Shown here: one piece after another, positions 50,305 to 59,306 of the stretch
How positions within the stretch are numbered: the first letter of the stretch is position 1
Layout: every line of letters begins with the position of its first letter
Assembly (NCBI RefSeq): GCF_004217185.1
Contig: NZ_SHKL01000001.1
Location: forward strand, 1,363,001-1,427,000
Reading direction: 5' to 3'
DNA length: 64,000 nucleotides
Source of the DNA: Pseudonocardia sediminis
GTDB taxonomy: Bacteria > Actinomycetota > Actinomycetes > Mycobacteriales > Pseudonocardiaceae
The notes under the pieces: model-generated
Told to the model about the DNA's origin: nothing
Seen by the model: only the letters and a program-made list of their open reading frames with translations
Database searches by the model: none
Position numbers and translations under genes: made by a program

Positions 50305-52623
50305 TCAGCGTGGCGGGGAGCTCAGGTCGTAGACGGTGCGGCCACCGACCGTCGTCGCCGTGTAGTGCTCGGAGACCCACGTGGTGATCTGGGCTCCTAC
50401 GCCGCGGTCACCGCCCGGGCGGCCGCCACCGCCGCCGTTGACGAAGTAGCGGATCTGCCCGTCGTGGACGTAGGACTGGAACTGCTCCAGCGTCGGGTAG
50501 GCGTCGCTGCCGCTGAACCCGCCGATCGCCATCACCGCGACGCCGTCACCGCTTGCGAGCTGCATGGACGCCGCGCCCTGCGACCCGATCGTCGCCGCGG
50601 ACCAGCGCGTCCCGGCCTGCTGCAGCAGCGTGACGAGCTCGGCGCTCGTCGCCTCAGCCCCGGGGCCGCCCATGCGCCCGCCCGTTCCGCCGCCGATGCC
50701 ACCCGTGGCGCCGGACGCCGTACCCGCCGCCGGACCGGCCTGTGCGCCGCCGTCCGGCTGGCCGGTTCCGCCGGGTGCCGTGCCGGTGGGTGCGGCACCA
50801 CCGGGAAGCCGGCCGGTCTGTCCGTCCGTGGCCTGTCCGGTGCGGTCGCGGCGGTCGCCGCGCATACCGCCGTCGGCTCCGGCCACGGCCGGGCCCGCGG
50901 TGGGGATGGAGCCGTTGTGGGCGGTGACCGCGGTCTGGGCCGCGTACGCCGCCGGTGCGGCGATCCCGGCGATTACGGCCGCCCCGACCACGGCCGCGGC
51001 CCAGCGGCGACGTCCGGACGGGATCAGGAACGCGAGTCCGGTGAGCACCCCGATGACCAGCACCGGCCAGCGCAGCCACGGCAGGAACTCGGCCGACCAG
51101 CCGAGCATCACGAACGCCCACACCGCCGTCCCGGCCGTCACGACGGCGAGGACGACGCGGGCGAGAACGGCGTCGGCGGACCCGGTGCCGGGAGCTTCGG
51201 CGGACCGGGCATCGCCACTCCGCCGCACGGACCGGTGCCGCAACAGGATGGCCCCGCCGATACCGACGAGTGCGGCGATCCCGGGTGCCAGGGCGACCGT
51301 GTAGTAGGGGTGGATGATGCCGCTCATGAAGCTGAACGTGGCCGCGGTGACCACGGTCCAGCCGCCCCACAGCAGGAGCCCGGCGCGGGTCCGGTCGGTC
51401 CGCGGCGCGCGTCGCGTCAGCCAGATCGCGACGACGAGCAGCACCAGCGCGGCCGGCAGCAGCCAGCTCACCTGGGTGCCGAACGCGGACGTGAACATAC
51501 GCAGCAGGCCCGGCTCACCGCCGAACATCGCGCCGCCACCACCGGGCATCCCACCGGGACCGCCCGCCATGCCACCCAGGCCGCCCGCCCCGGGCATCCC
51601 GCTCGGTGCCGTGCCCGCAACGCCGGCCGCCTGACCAGCGGCGTCACCCGCCTGACCGGCCGCGCCACCCGCCTGACCGGCTACTCCACCGGCCTGCCCG
51701 GCGCCACCGGCTCCAGGCGCACCACCACCGCGGCTCTCACCGAAGATCCGGCCCAGGCCGTTGTAGCCGAAGGCCAGCTCGAGCGGGGTGTTGTCGGTCG
51801 ACCCGCCGATGTAGGGCCGCGACGACACCGGCCACAGCGCGACGGCCAGCAGCCACCAGCCCGCGCCGACGACGATCGCGACACCGGCCCCGAGCACCTG
51901 CGTGATCCGTCGGCGCACCGACCCGGGCGCCGCCCAGAGGTAGGCGAGCGTCAGGCCCGGCAGCACCAGGAACGCCTGCAGGCTCTTGGCCAGGAACGCG
52001 AACCCGATGACCAGCCCGGCCAGCAGGAGCCAGCGCGTCCCGGCCGCCCTGTCGCCCTTCTCCACCGCCCGCGTCGTGGCGTACGCGGCCGCCACCATCA
52101 GCAGGACCAGCAGCGCGTCCGGGTTGTTGAACCTGAACATCAGCGCGGCGACCGGCGTCAGCGCGAGCACCGCACCGGCCAGGAGCCCGGCGCCCGGACC
52201 GGCGACCCGGCGGACGGCGGCGTAGAGCAGCGCGACCGCGCCGACGCCCATCAGCGCCTGCGGGACGAGCATGCTCCAGGAGGAGAAGCCGAAGATCCGG
52301 CCCGCGATCTCCATCGGCCACAGCGACGCCGGCGGCTTGTCGACGGTGATCGCGTTCGACGGGTCCAGGGAGCCGAAGAAGAACGCGGTCCAGCTCTGGG
52401 TCCCGGCCTGCACCGCGGCGGCGTAGAACGAGTTCGCCCAGCCGGACGCGCCCAGGTTCCAGAGGTACAGCGCGCCGGTGCCCACGAGCAGGACGGCCAG
52501 GGCCGCCCACTCGCGTCCGGAGCGACGGCCGGGTTCCGGCGGGGCCGGGACCGCGGTGGGGGAGACGGGGCCGGAGCCGCCCGCGTGCCCACGGGCGGCT
52601 CCGGTGTCGAGTGTGGTGGCCAT
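50305..52623 (-). CDS. GT39-type glycosyltransferase, YkcA/B-like (1)
   Basis: 772 residues. N-terminal membrane domain of the PMT/ArnT superfamily: LYLWNLGASGWANSFYAAAV, ITVDKPPASLWPMEIAGRIF, FRFNNPDALLVLL and IHPYYTVALAPGIAALVG. Residues about 300-370 form a Gly/Ala/Gln-rich low-complexity loop. The C-terminal extracytoplasmic domain has MAIGGFSGSDAYPTLEQFQ, YFVNGGGGGRPGG and WVSEHYTATTVGGRTVYDLS. It probably moves a sugar from a polyprenyl-phosphate donor made by the adjacent GT2-GtrA fusion to an envelope acceptor. Its ATG overlaps the stop of that gene. Confidence 0.9.
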   Translation of the reverse strand: MATTLDTGAARGHAGGSGPVSPTAVPAPPEPGRRSGREWAALAVLLVGTGALYLWNLGASGWANSFYAAAVQAGTQSWTAFFFGSLDPSNAITVDKPPASLWPMEIAGRIFGFSSWSMLVPQALMGVGAVALLYAAVRRVAGPGAGLLAGAVLALTPVAALMFRFNNPDALLVLLMVAAAYATTRAVEKGDRAAGTRWLLLAGLVIGFAFLAKSLQAFLVLPGLTLAYLWAAPGSVRRRITQVLGAGVAIVVGAGWWLLAVALWPVSSRPYIGGSTDNTPLELAFGYNGLGRIFGESRGGGAPGAGGAGQAGGVAGQAGGAAGQAGDAAGQAAGVAGTAPSGMPGAGGLGGMAGGPGGMPGGGGAMFGGEPGLLRMFTSAFGTQVSWLLPAALVLLVVAIWLTRRAPRTDRTRAGLLLWGGWTVVTAATFSFMSGIIHPYYTVALAPGIAALVGIGGAILLRHRSVRRSGDARSAEAPGTGSADAVLARVVLAVVTAGTAVWAFVMLGWSAEFLPWLRWPVLVIGVLTGLAFLIPSGRRRWAAAVVGAAVIAGIAAPAAYAAQTAVTAHNGSIPTAGPAVAGADGGMRGDRRDRTGQATDGQTGRLPGGAAPTGTAPGGTGQPDGGAQAGPAAGTASGATGGIGGGTGGRMGGPGAEATSAELVTLLQQAGTRWSAATIGSQGAASMQLASGDGVAVMAIGGFSGSDAYPTLEQFQSYVHDGQIRYFVNGGGGGRPGGDRGVGAQITTWVSEHYTATTVGGRTVYDLSSPPR

Positions 52624-53933
52624 CAGGCTGCGATCTCCTGCGGGGAGGTGGTGGCGGGTGCCGCGGCGGAGCGCCGGAACACCCAGGAGCGGAAGAGCAC
52701 GAACCGGACGACGGTCGCGACGGCGTTGGCGACGACGATCGTCACGACCTCGGCGGCCTGGTGCGCGCCCGGCACGAACGCACCGAGCAGGGCCAGCGCC
52801 CCGGTCGTCAGGCCGAGACCGATGCCGAACACGATCAGGCCCTGGAACTGGTGGACGGCGGCGCCGTCGCGGCCGCGCACGCCGAAGGTGAAGCGGCGGT
52901 TGGCGGCGGTGTTGGCGACCGCGCAGATCAGCAGCGCCAGGACGTTGGCCGCGATCGCGCCCATCAGCCCGCGCAGCGCGACGAAGAGGATCAGGTTGGC
53001 CAGCGTGCTGGCGACCCCGATCGCGGCGAAGCGGGCCAGCTGGAACGGCATCGCCCGCGGCACGCCCGGCACCGGTGTCGGGGCGAGCGGGGCCCGTCCG
53101 AGCTGGGCGCGGATGTCGGCCAGGGGGAGCGCGCCGGTGGCCAGCGCGCGACCGACCCGCCACACGCCCTTGAGGTCGGCGGTCGCGGTGGCGACGATGT
53201 CGACGGATGAGTTCGGGTCGTCCACCCAGTCGACGGGGACCTCGTGGATCCGCATCCCGGCCCGCTCGGCGAGCACCAGCAGCTCGGTGTCGAAGAACCA
53301 TCCGGTGTCCTCGACCAGCGGGAGCAGCTCGCGGGCGACGTCGGAACGGATCGCCTTGAAGCCGCACTGGGCGTCGGAGAACCGCGCGGACAGCGCGCCG
53401 CGCAGGATCAGGTTGTAGGACCGGGAGATGAATTCGCGCTTGGCCCCGCGCACCACCCGCGATCCCCTGCCCAGCCGGGTGCCGATGGCGAGGTCGGAGT
53501 GCCCGGACACCAGCGGCGCGACGAGCGGGAGGACGGCGTTGAGGTCGGTCGAGAGGTCGACGTCGCAGTAGGCGAGGACCTCGGCGTCCGAGGCCGACCA
53601 GACCTCGCGCAGCGCCCGGCCGCGGCCCTTGCGGTCCAGACGCACGGTCCGCACCTCGGGCAGCGCGGCGGAGAGCCGGCGCGCGATGACCGGGGTGTCG
53701 TCGGTGCTGGCGTTGTCGGCGATCGTGATCCGGAACGAGTAGGGGAACGACTCGCGCAGGTGGTCGAGCAGCCGCCGCACCGACGGCTCGAGGTCGGTCT
53801 CCTCGTTGAAGACCGGGACGACGATGTCGAGGACCGTGCGGTCGCGGGGACCCGGGACCGGCAGGGGAGCGGTTTCGGCGCTGTCGGGGGTCCGGGAGCC
53901 GACGCCCGGGAGATCGGTGAGTACGGGGCTCAT
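52623..53933 (-). CDS. GT2 glycosyltransferase fused to GtrA-like membrane domain
   Basis: 436 residues. Residues about 35-270 are a dolichyl-phosphate-mannose-synthase-like GT2 domain: LDIVVPVFNEETDLEPSVRR, TIADNASTDDTPVIA, YCDVDLSTDLNAVLP (DxD-type site) and FSDAQCGFKAIRSDVARELL. Residues about 300-425 form a four-helix GtrA domain: LARFAAIGVASTLANLILFVAL and ANTAANRRFTFGVRG. The enzyme likely makes a polyprenyl-phosphate sugar and helps flip it, supplying the GT39 neighbours. Its TGA overlaps the downstream ATG. Confidence 0.93.
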   Translation of the reverse strand: MSPVLTDLPGVGSRTPDSAETAPLPVPGPRDRTVLDIVVPVFNEETDLEPSVRRLLDHLRESFPYSFRITIADNASTDDTPVIARRLSAALPEVRTVRLDRKGRGRALREVWSASDAEVLAYCDVDLSTDLNAVLPLVAPLVSGHSDLAIGTRLGRGSRVVRGAKREFISRSYNLILRGALSARFSDAQCGFKAIRSDVARELLPLVEDTGWFFDTELLVLAERAGMRIHEVPVDWVDDPNSSVDIVATATADLKGVWRVGRALATGALPLADIRAQLGRAPLAPTPVPGVPRAMPFQLARFAAIGVASTLANLILFVALRGLMGAIAANVLALLICAVANTAANRRFTFGVRGRDGAAVHQFQGLIVFGIGLGLTTGALALLGAFVPGAHQAAEVVTIVVANAVATVVRFVLFRSWVFRRSAAAPATTSPQEIAA

Positions 53934-54048
53934 GGACCGAACACTCGTGGGCGGCGCTGTCGGGGCCGTGTGATCGACCTGTGTGTGGGCTGTGCAGGCG
54001 TCCGGTGTCGTGCGCGTCACGTGCCCGGCCGGGTCCGGATGCACGCGT

Positions 54049-54086
54049 GCGGGCGCGGCCGGGGATCCGTCCCCGGCCGCGCCCGC
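54049..54086 (-). terminator. Terminator after GT39 gene 2
   Basis: Perfect 16-bp stem GCGGGCGCGGCCGGGG with the loop ATCCGT, 18 nt behind the stop at 54104 on the minus strand; it separates this gene from the GT2-GtrA operon. Confidence 0.75.
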
Positions 54087-54103
54087 GGTGCGCTTCCCGC
54101 CGG

Positions 54104-56113
54104 TCACCCGGAGGTGCCCGCGCTCAGGTCGTAGAGCGTGATGCCGTCGACGGTCCGCGCGGTGTAGTTCTCGGCCACCCACGCCGCGATCTGTGCCGCG
54201 GCGTCGCTGCCGCCAGTGTCGGCCGAGGTGCCGCCACCCATGCCCCGTCCCGAACTCGAGCTGCCGACGAAGAAGTGGACCTCGCCGTCGGCGACGAGCT
54301 GCTGGAAGCCCTGCAGCGTCGGGAACGGGTCGGTGCCGTTGAAGCCGCCGAGGGCGATCACCGGGTTGCCGGTGGCGAGCTGATAGCCGGCAGCCTGGTT
54401 GGAGCTGACGGCCGCCGCGACCCAGGTGTAGCGCGCCGCGTCGGCGTTCAGCAGTGCCGTGACCGCAGCGCTCGGGGTGGGGGAGGAGAGGATTCCGCCC
54501 GGACCACCGCCGCCTCCGCCCGGTCCGCCCCGGCCCATCCCGGGCGGACCGCCCTGACCGCCGCCGCGACCACCCGGCCCGCCGCCCATGCCGCCCGGCC
54601 CCTGCCCGTACCCGGACGGTCCGGAGCTGGGGATCGCGCCGGTGTGCGAGGCCGCCGCGGTGGCGACCGCCCATCCGGCCGAGCCGCCGACGCCGGCCAG
54701 GAGCGCCGCCGTCACCACACCCGCGGCGAGAGCCCGCGGCATCCGGTGCACGCCGGTCAGCGCGGCCGCGGACACGATCCCGAGCGCGAGAACGGTCCAG
54801 CGCAGCCACGGCATCCAGGTCGACGCCTCGGCGAGCAGCGTGGACGACCACGCGGCGCTGACCAGCACGGTCGTGGCCATCAGCAGCCGCGCGGACGTCG
54901 CGGCCCGGCGTCGCCACAGGTACACCGCGCCGATGCCGACGAGTGCCGCGGTCGCCGGTGCGTAGGCGACCATGTAGTACGGGTGGATGATCCCGGCCAT
55001 GAGGCTGAAGGTCAGGCCGGTGACCAGCAGCCACCCACCCCAGAGGACGACGGCCGCGCGCAGCGGGTCGGTTCGGGGTGTGCGCCGGGTGAACCACAAC
55101 AGGGCGCCGAGCAGCAGCAGGGCCGCCGGCAGGAGCCAGGACGCCTCGGCGCCCATCTCGGAGCCGAACAGCCGCAGGAGTCCGGTCGAGCCCCAGGTAC
55201 CGCCGCCGGCACCGCCACCCCCGCCGCCGACGCTGCCGACCTCGTCACCGGTGAGCCGGCCGAAGCCGTTGTAGCCGAACACGAGCTCGAGGACGCTGTT
55301 GGTCTGCGACCCGCCGATGTACGGGCGGTCCGCGACCGGCCACAGCTCCACGGCCAGCACCCACCAGCCCGCCGCGACGACGAGCGCCACCGCGGACAGC
55401 GCGAGCCCCCGGATCCGGCGGCCGATGCCGACCGGGGCGAAGGCCGTCCAGACCAGCGCGAACGCGGGCAGGACGAGGAACGCCTGGAGCATCTTGGCCA
55501 GGAAACCGATCCCGACGAGCGCCGCGGCCAGCGCCAGCCAGCGCGCCTTCCCGGCCTCGACCGCCCGTAGCACCGCGTACGCCGCGCCGACGAGGACCAG
55601 GACCAGCAACGCGTCCGGGTTGTTGAACCGGAAGATCAGGACTGCGACCGGGGTCAGGGCCAGCGCCGCGCCGGCGATCAGGCCGGCGCCGTTCCCGGCC
55701 ACCCGTCGCACCCCGGCGTACAGCAGCGCGACCGAGCCGACGCCCATCAGTGCCTGCGGGACCAGGATGGCCCAGCTGCTCAGCCCGAAGATCCGCACGG
55801 ACAGGCCGGTGATCCACAGTGCGCCGGGCGCCTTGTCCACGGTGATCGCGTTCGCGGCGTCGGAGGAGCCGAAGAACCAGGCCTTCCAGCTGGTGCCGCC
55901 GGCCTGCGCGGCCGCGGAGTAGAACGCGTTCGCCCATCCGGAGCGCGAGAGCCCCCACAGGTAGAGCGCCGCGGTGCCGGCGAGCAGCAGCGCGAGCAGG
56001 ACGCGGGGGAGCGTGACGCGCCCGCCGCCGCCCCGTCGCTCCGGTGGCGAACCCTCGGGTACCGGTGGGCGGGGCGGGGGATCGGTGCGGGGTTCGCGCA
56101 GCGTGCTGGTCAC
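54104..56113 (-). CDS. GT39-type glycosyltransferase, YkcA/B-like (2)
   Basis: 669 residues, a paralogue of the gene at 50305. It shows LYLWGLSRSGWANAFYSAAA, ITVDKAPGALWITGLSVRIF, FRFNNPDALLVLVLVG and GIIHPYYMVAYAPATAALVG. There is a short Gly-rich loop near 300 and a longer Gly/Met/Pro-rich stretch near 535-570. The C-terminal domain has VIALGGFNGTDPFPTLQGFQ and WVAENYTARTVDGITLYDLS. The GTG start (VTSTLREP) has no strong ribosome-binding site; an upstream GTG at 56254 is possible. Its own terminator suggests separate transcription. Confidence 0.88.
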   Translation of the reverse strand: MTSTLREPRTDPPPRPPVPEGSPPERRGGGGRVTLPRVLLALLLAGTAALYLWGLSRSGWANAFYSAAAQAGGTSWKAWFFGSSDAANAITVDKAPGALWITGLSVRIFGLSSWAILVPQALMGVGSVALLYAGVRRVAGNGAGLIAGAALALTPVAVLIFRFNNPDALLVLVLVGAAYAVLRAVEAGKARWLALAAALVGIGFLAKMLQAFLVLPAFALVWTAFAPVGIGRRIRGLALSAVALVVAAGWWVLAVELWPVADRPYIGGSQTNSVLELVFGYNGFGRLTGDEVGSVGGGGGGAGGGTWGSTGLLRLFGSEMGAEASWLLPAALLLLGALLWFTRRTPRTDPLRAAVVLWGGWLLVTGLTFSLMAGIIHPYYMVAYAPATAALVGIGAVYLWRRRAATSARLLMATTVLVSAAWSSTLLAEASTWMPWLRWTVLALGIVSAAALTGVHRMPRALAAGVVTAALLAGVGGSAGWAVATAAASHTGAIPSSGPSGYGQGPGGMGGGPGGRGGGQGGPPGMGRGGPGGGGGGPGGILSSPTPSAAVTALLNADAARYTWVAAAVSSNQAAGYQLATGNPVIALGGFNGTDPFPTLQGFQQLVADGEVHFFVGSSSSGRGMGGGTSADTGGSDAAAQIAAWVAENYTARTVDGITLYDLSAGTSG

Positions 56114-56340
56114 GCCGGCGACGATCGTCGGGCCCGCTGTGCGCGCCCGGTGCCGGACCTGTGCACCGGCTGTGAGCCGGACTCCTCCGAACGGGGACGA
56201 GCCGGTGCGGACCGGACACACAACGATCACCGGGGTCCGGCACAGCCCCGTCACAGACGTCCCGGACAGGCTCGGTCCCGGCCGCGTCGGTGGGGGTCAC
56301 CCCGATCCTCTCCCGCTGCGCGACCGGAACAGGAGAAGTC

Positions 56341-56907
56341 ATGTCCCCCTCCGAGACGGGCCCCGGCGAGCACCGAACCAGCCTGGAGCCCGCTGATCTC
56401 CCCGACGACGGCACCGGCCCGGACACACCCGACCTTGCTCCCGCCGGGCCCCGGGTCACGGTGCGGAGCCGTCGACGTCTGGCCGGTGGCGCGGCCGTCG
56501 GGATCGCCCTGCTCGGCCTGGTCGCGTGCGGCACGTCCCAGGGTGGGGCCGCCTCGACGTCCGGCACGTCCGGGACGGCGAGCGGGGCGGCCGCTCCCGG
56601 CGGCACCGCGAACGAGGCGCTGATGACGTGCCTGCAGGAGAACGGCGTCCCTGCCCCGCCCTCGGGTGGTGGTGAGGGAGGCGCGCCGGCGTCCGGCGCC
56701 GCCCCGGCCGACGGTTCGACCCCGCCCAGCGGCGCCCCGGACGCCGGTGGCCAGGCAGCGGGTGGTGGTCAGGACGCAGGGGGTCAGGCTGCAGGGGGTC
56801 AGGCGGGCACCGGGCAGGCGCCGCCCGGCGTCGACGCCACGGTGTGGGCGAAGGCCCAGGAGGCGTGCGCGTCGGTCGCGGCCACCGCCCCGACCTCGAC
56901 CGGCTGA
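56341..56907 (+). CDS. Low-complexity lipoprotein
   Basis: 188 residues. An acidic N-terminal cytoplasmic part (about 40 residues) precedes RSRRRLAGGAAVGIALLGLVACGTS, a signal anchor with lipobox LVAC. Then come LMTCLQENGVPAPP, a motif common in small actinobacterial secreted proteins with a second Cys near the end (AQEACASV), and a Gly/Ala/Gln repeat (GGQAAGGGQDAGG). Composition resembles the low-complexity loop of the GT39 protein nearby. Function unknown. ATG behind ACAGGAGAAG. Confidence 0.8.
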   Translation: MSPSETGPGEHRTSLEPADLPDDGTGPDTPDLAPAGPRVTVRSRRRLAGGAAVGIALLGLVACGTSQGGAASTSGTSGTASGAAAPGGTANEALMTCLQENGVPAPPSGGGEGGAPASGAAPADGSTPPSGAPDAGGQAAGGGQDAGGQAAGGQAGTGQAPPGVDATVWAKAQEACASVAATAPTSTG

Positions 56908-56962
56908 TCCGCCCCGGCGGACGTCACACGCGGACGGCCGGGCCCGGCACTACGGTGGAGAG

Positions 56963-57817
56963 GTGCGACCTCTCGGCTGGCGTCCCCGTCTGGTCGCCCT
57001 GGACATCGACGGCACCGTCGTCCACGGTGCCTCCCCGCCCACCCCGAGGGTGAAGGACGCGATCGACCTCGCGGCCCGGCACGCCGAGGTCATGCTGTGC
57101 ACCGGACGCACCGTCGTCGGGGTCGCGAAGGCCCTCGACGACCTCGGGATGACCCGCGGCACCACGCTGACCTCGAACGGCGCCGTGGAGCTCGACACCG
57201 CGACCCGCGAGGTGCGCACGGTCGTCCGCTTCGACGTCACCGACGCCCTGGCCCGCCTGCACGAGCGGTTCCCGGACGCGCACTTCGCGTCCGAGCACGT
57301 CGGCGTCGGGCAGCGGGTGAGCGCCCCGTTCCCGGACGGCATCCTGGCCGGCCGGGTGACCGAGGTCGGGGTGGCGGGGCTGCTGGCCGAGCCGTCGCCG
57401 AAGCTGATCATGTACTGGCCGGGGCGGACCCCGGCCGAGACCCGCGAGCGCGCGGCCGGCCTGGACCTCCCGGACGCCACACTCACGCTCGACCACGAGG
57501 TGCCGTGGGTGACGGTCGTCGCCGCGGGGGTGTCGAAGGCCTCCGGCCTGGCCCGGGTGGCGCAGCGGCTCGGGATCGACCGGGCCGACGTCCTCGCCGT
57601 CGGCGACGGCGACAACGACCGGGAGATGCTGCGCTGGGCCGGGCACGGCGTCGCGATGGGCCAGGCGCCCGACACGGTCCGCTCCGACGCCGACGAGGTG
57701 ACCGCCCCCGTCACGGCCGACGGCCTGGCCGAGACCCTGGAACGCCTGTTCGTCCCCACCGGCGGCACGACCGCCGGTCCGATCGGGAGAACCGTTCGGA
57801 GTCCTGATGGATCGTGA
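56963..57817 (+). CDS. HAD-superfamily phosphatase (Cof/IIB type)
   Basis: 284 residues. HAD motif I is LVALDIDGTVVHG (DxDGT), motif II lies in VMLCTGRT, motif III is a Lys near SKASGLARVAQRLG, and motif IV is VLAVGDGDNDREML. The cap insert between motifs II and III is of the IIB type. It removes phosphate from an unknown sugar phosphate or similar. GTG start (VRPLGWRP) with GGAGAG. Single gene. Confidence 0.9.
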   Translation: MRPLGWRPRLVALDIDGTVVHGASPPTPRVKDAIDLAARHAEVMLCTGRTVVGVAKALDDLGMTRGTTLTSNGAVELDTATREVRTVVRFDVTDALARLHERFPDAHFASEHVGVGQRVSAPFPDGILAGRVTEVGVAGLLAEPSPKLIMYWPGRTPAETRERAAGLDLPDATLTLDHEVPWVTVVAAGVSKASGLARVAQRLGIDRADVLAVGDGDNDREMLRWAGHGVAMGQAPDTVRSDADEVTAPVTADGLAETLERLFVPTGGTTAGPIGRTVRSPDGS

Positions 57818-57851
57818 GGGCTGACTCCCGGTCGACCCCGTCCTAGAGTCA

Positions 57852-57869
57852 TTGTCAGATCAACGACAA
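57852..57869. promoter_or_regulatory. Short inverted repeat before a small gene
   Basis: TTGTC, 8 nt, GACAA, about 17 nt before the ATG at 57886. Possible operator of the small gene; evidence is symmetry and position only. Confidence 0.35.
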
Positions 57870-57885
57870 GTCCGGCGGGGGTGGG

Positions 57886-58077
57886 ATGTCGATGGCACGA
57901 CACTGGGTTCAGGAGACACCGGCCGACGCCCGTCGGACGACGTGGTCGACCGCACCGGTCCCCGAGTTCCAGGACGGGACCGAGGACGGACCGGACGCCG
58001 AGGTCCACCCGATCGTCCCTGCCGCACGCCGGCCTGCACCGGCCGAGGTGCACTCCTCCGAGGCCGCCAGCGCCTGA
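57886..58077 (+). CDS. Small hypothetical protein (63 aa)
   Basis: 63 residues with no recognised domain (MSMARHWVQET at the start, Pro/Ala/Glu-rich later). ATG follows GGCGGGGGTGGG, a usable ribosome-binding site, and an inverted repeat lies just upstream. No membrane segment or cysteines. It may be real, but coding evidence is weak because of its size. Confidence 0.4.
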   Translation: MSMARHWVQETPADARRTTWSTAPVPEFQDGTEDGPDAEVHPIVPAARRPAPAEVHSSEAASA

Positions 58078-58102
58078 GCCGGTTCCCGCCCCGCGAGGGC
58101 CC

Positions 58103-59248
58103 TCAGCGGCCCAGCGCCTCCAGCTGCGCCCGGCGCACCGGCTCGGTCTGGGCCTGCACCATGTGGAACGCGGCCTCACGCGCCCAGCGCTGCTCGGGGC
58201 TCGTGGCCAGCAGCGCCGACCCGGACCGCGCCGCGACCAGGGCCTGCGCCGCACGCACGGTCAGCGCGCCGAGCTCCCCGCGCAGCGCGACCCGTTCGCG
58301 CACCCGCTCGTGCAACGGCACCCCGGTGAGCAGCGCGTAGGCCTCGGCCCGCCGTTCGACGGCCACGCCCGCCAGCTCCGTGGCCAGCTCGGAGGCCTCC
58401 GGACGGTCCCGCTCCCGGCCCAGGGCGTCGAGCTCGGTCAGGACGCGGCGCAGCAGCCCCATCGACGCCGGGGTCGTGTTCGCGGTGCGGGCCAGGTCCT
58501 GCTCGCGGAACCCGGCGCCCCGCACGTCGGCCAGGACGTCGTCGGCCGCGACGGCCAGGTCGTCGAACTCCAGTGCCACGGTCCGCGTGCCGCCCATGAC
58601 GGTCAGCGGCAGCGGCTCCCCGGCGCGCAGCCCGGGCGCGGAGCGGGCCGGGACGAGCACGAACAGGTACCGGTCGTCCGCGGTCGTGGCGCCGATCATC
58701 ACCAGGTCGACCAGGCCCCAGCCGGTGCACCAGTCGGCGCGCCCGCGCAGGCGCCAGCCCGTCCCTTCCGGCTCCGCGGTGACGGCCGGCCGTCCCGGGC
58801 GGCGCAGGTGCGCGACGGCGATCCCGGCCTTCTCCCGTGCGCTCGCCAGACCGGTGCGGTGGCGTTCCGCGGCCGGGCCCAGCACGACGTCGCCGTCGTC
58901 GAGACCCCGGGGGCCGCCGCGGGAGAACTGCTGCGGGGTGCGGTGCTGGGTGCCGACGAACCAGGTCGCCGCGCACGTCCCGGCCAGCAGCTCCACGACC
59001 TCGGCCTCGACCCGCGGCGTGCCGCCGAACCCGCCCTCGTCCTCCGGCATCGTCACGCTGATGAGCCCGGCCCCGGCCACCCGGCCCAACGCCGATGCGG
59101 TCACCCCGCGGGCCGGGTCGTCGGCCTCGACGGCGTGCGGCGCGAGCACGTCGTCGCAGATCGTGCGGGCGGCGGCGACGGCCGGGTGCGCGGCGAGCTC
59201 CGGCGACGGTGCGAACAGATCGACGACGGGGGAGTGGGTCGCGGTCAC
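58103..59248 (-). CDS. Acyl-CoA dehydrogenase family protein
   Basis: 381 residues. The N-terminal helical domain contains LGRVAGAGLISVTMPEDEGG and the beta domain WRLRGRADWCTGWGLVDLVM; the C-terminal helices lack the usual strong catalytic-Glu segment. It may be a DszC/HpaB-like flavin monooxygenase-type member or a diverged dehydrogenase. Flavin-dependent; substrate unknown. ATG start; a short convergent gap separates it from the small gene. Confidence 0.82.
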   Translation of the reverse strand: MTATHSPVVDLFAPSPELAAHPAVAAARTICDDVLAPHAVEADDPARGVTASALGRVAGAGLISVTMPEDEGGFGGTPRVEAEVVELLAGTCAATWFVGTQHRTPQQFSRGGPRGLDDGDVVLGPAAERHRTGLASAREKAGIAVAHLRRPGRPAVTAEPEGTGWRLRGRADWCTGWGLVDLVMIGATTADDRYLFVLVPARSAPGLRAGEPLPLTVMGGTRTVALEFDDLAVAADDVLADVRGAGFREQDLARTANTTPASMGLLRRVLTELDALGRERDRPEASELATELAGVAVERRAEAYALLTGVPLHERVRERVALRGELGALTVRAAQALVAARSGSALLATSPEQRWAREAAFHMVQAQTEPVRRAQLEALGR

Positions 59249-59306
59249 CCGGTCACCTTCGCACGATCATCCGCGCGCGGTGGTCCAGGACGGAGCGGGC
59301 GGTGGC

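Noticed and set aside
50305..56113. Polyketide or nonribosomal peptide-type cluster
   Set aside because: No synthase, carrier or condensation domains occur; the genes are envelope glycosyltransferases.
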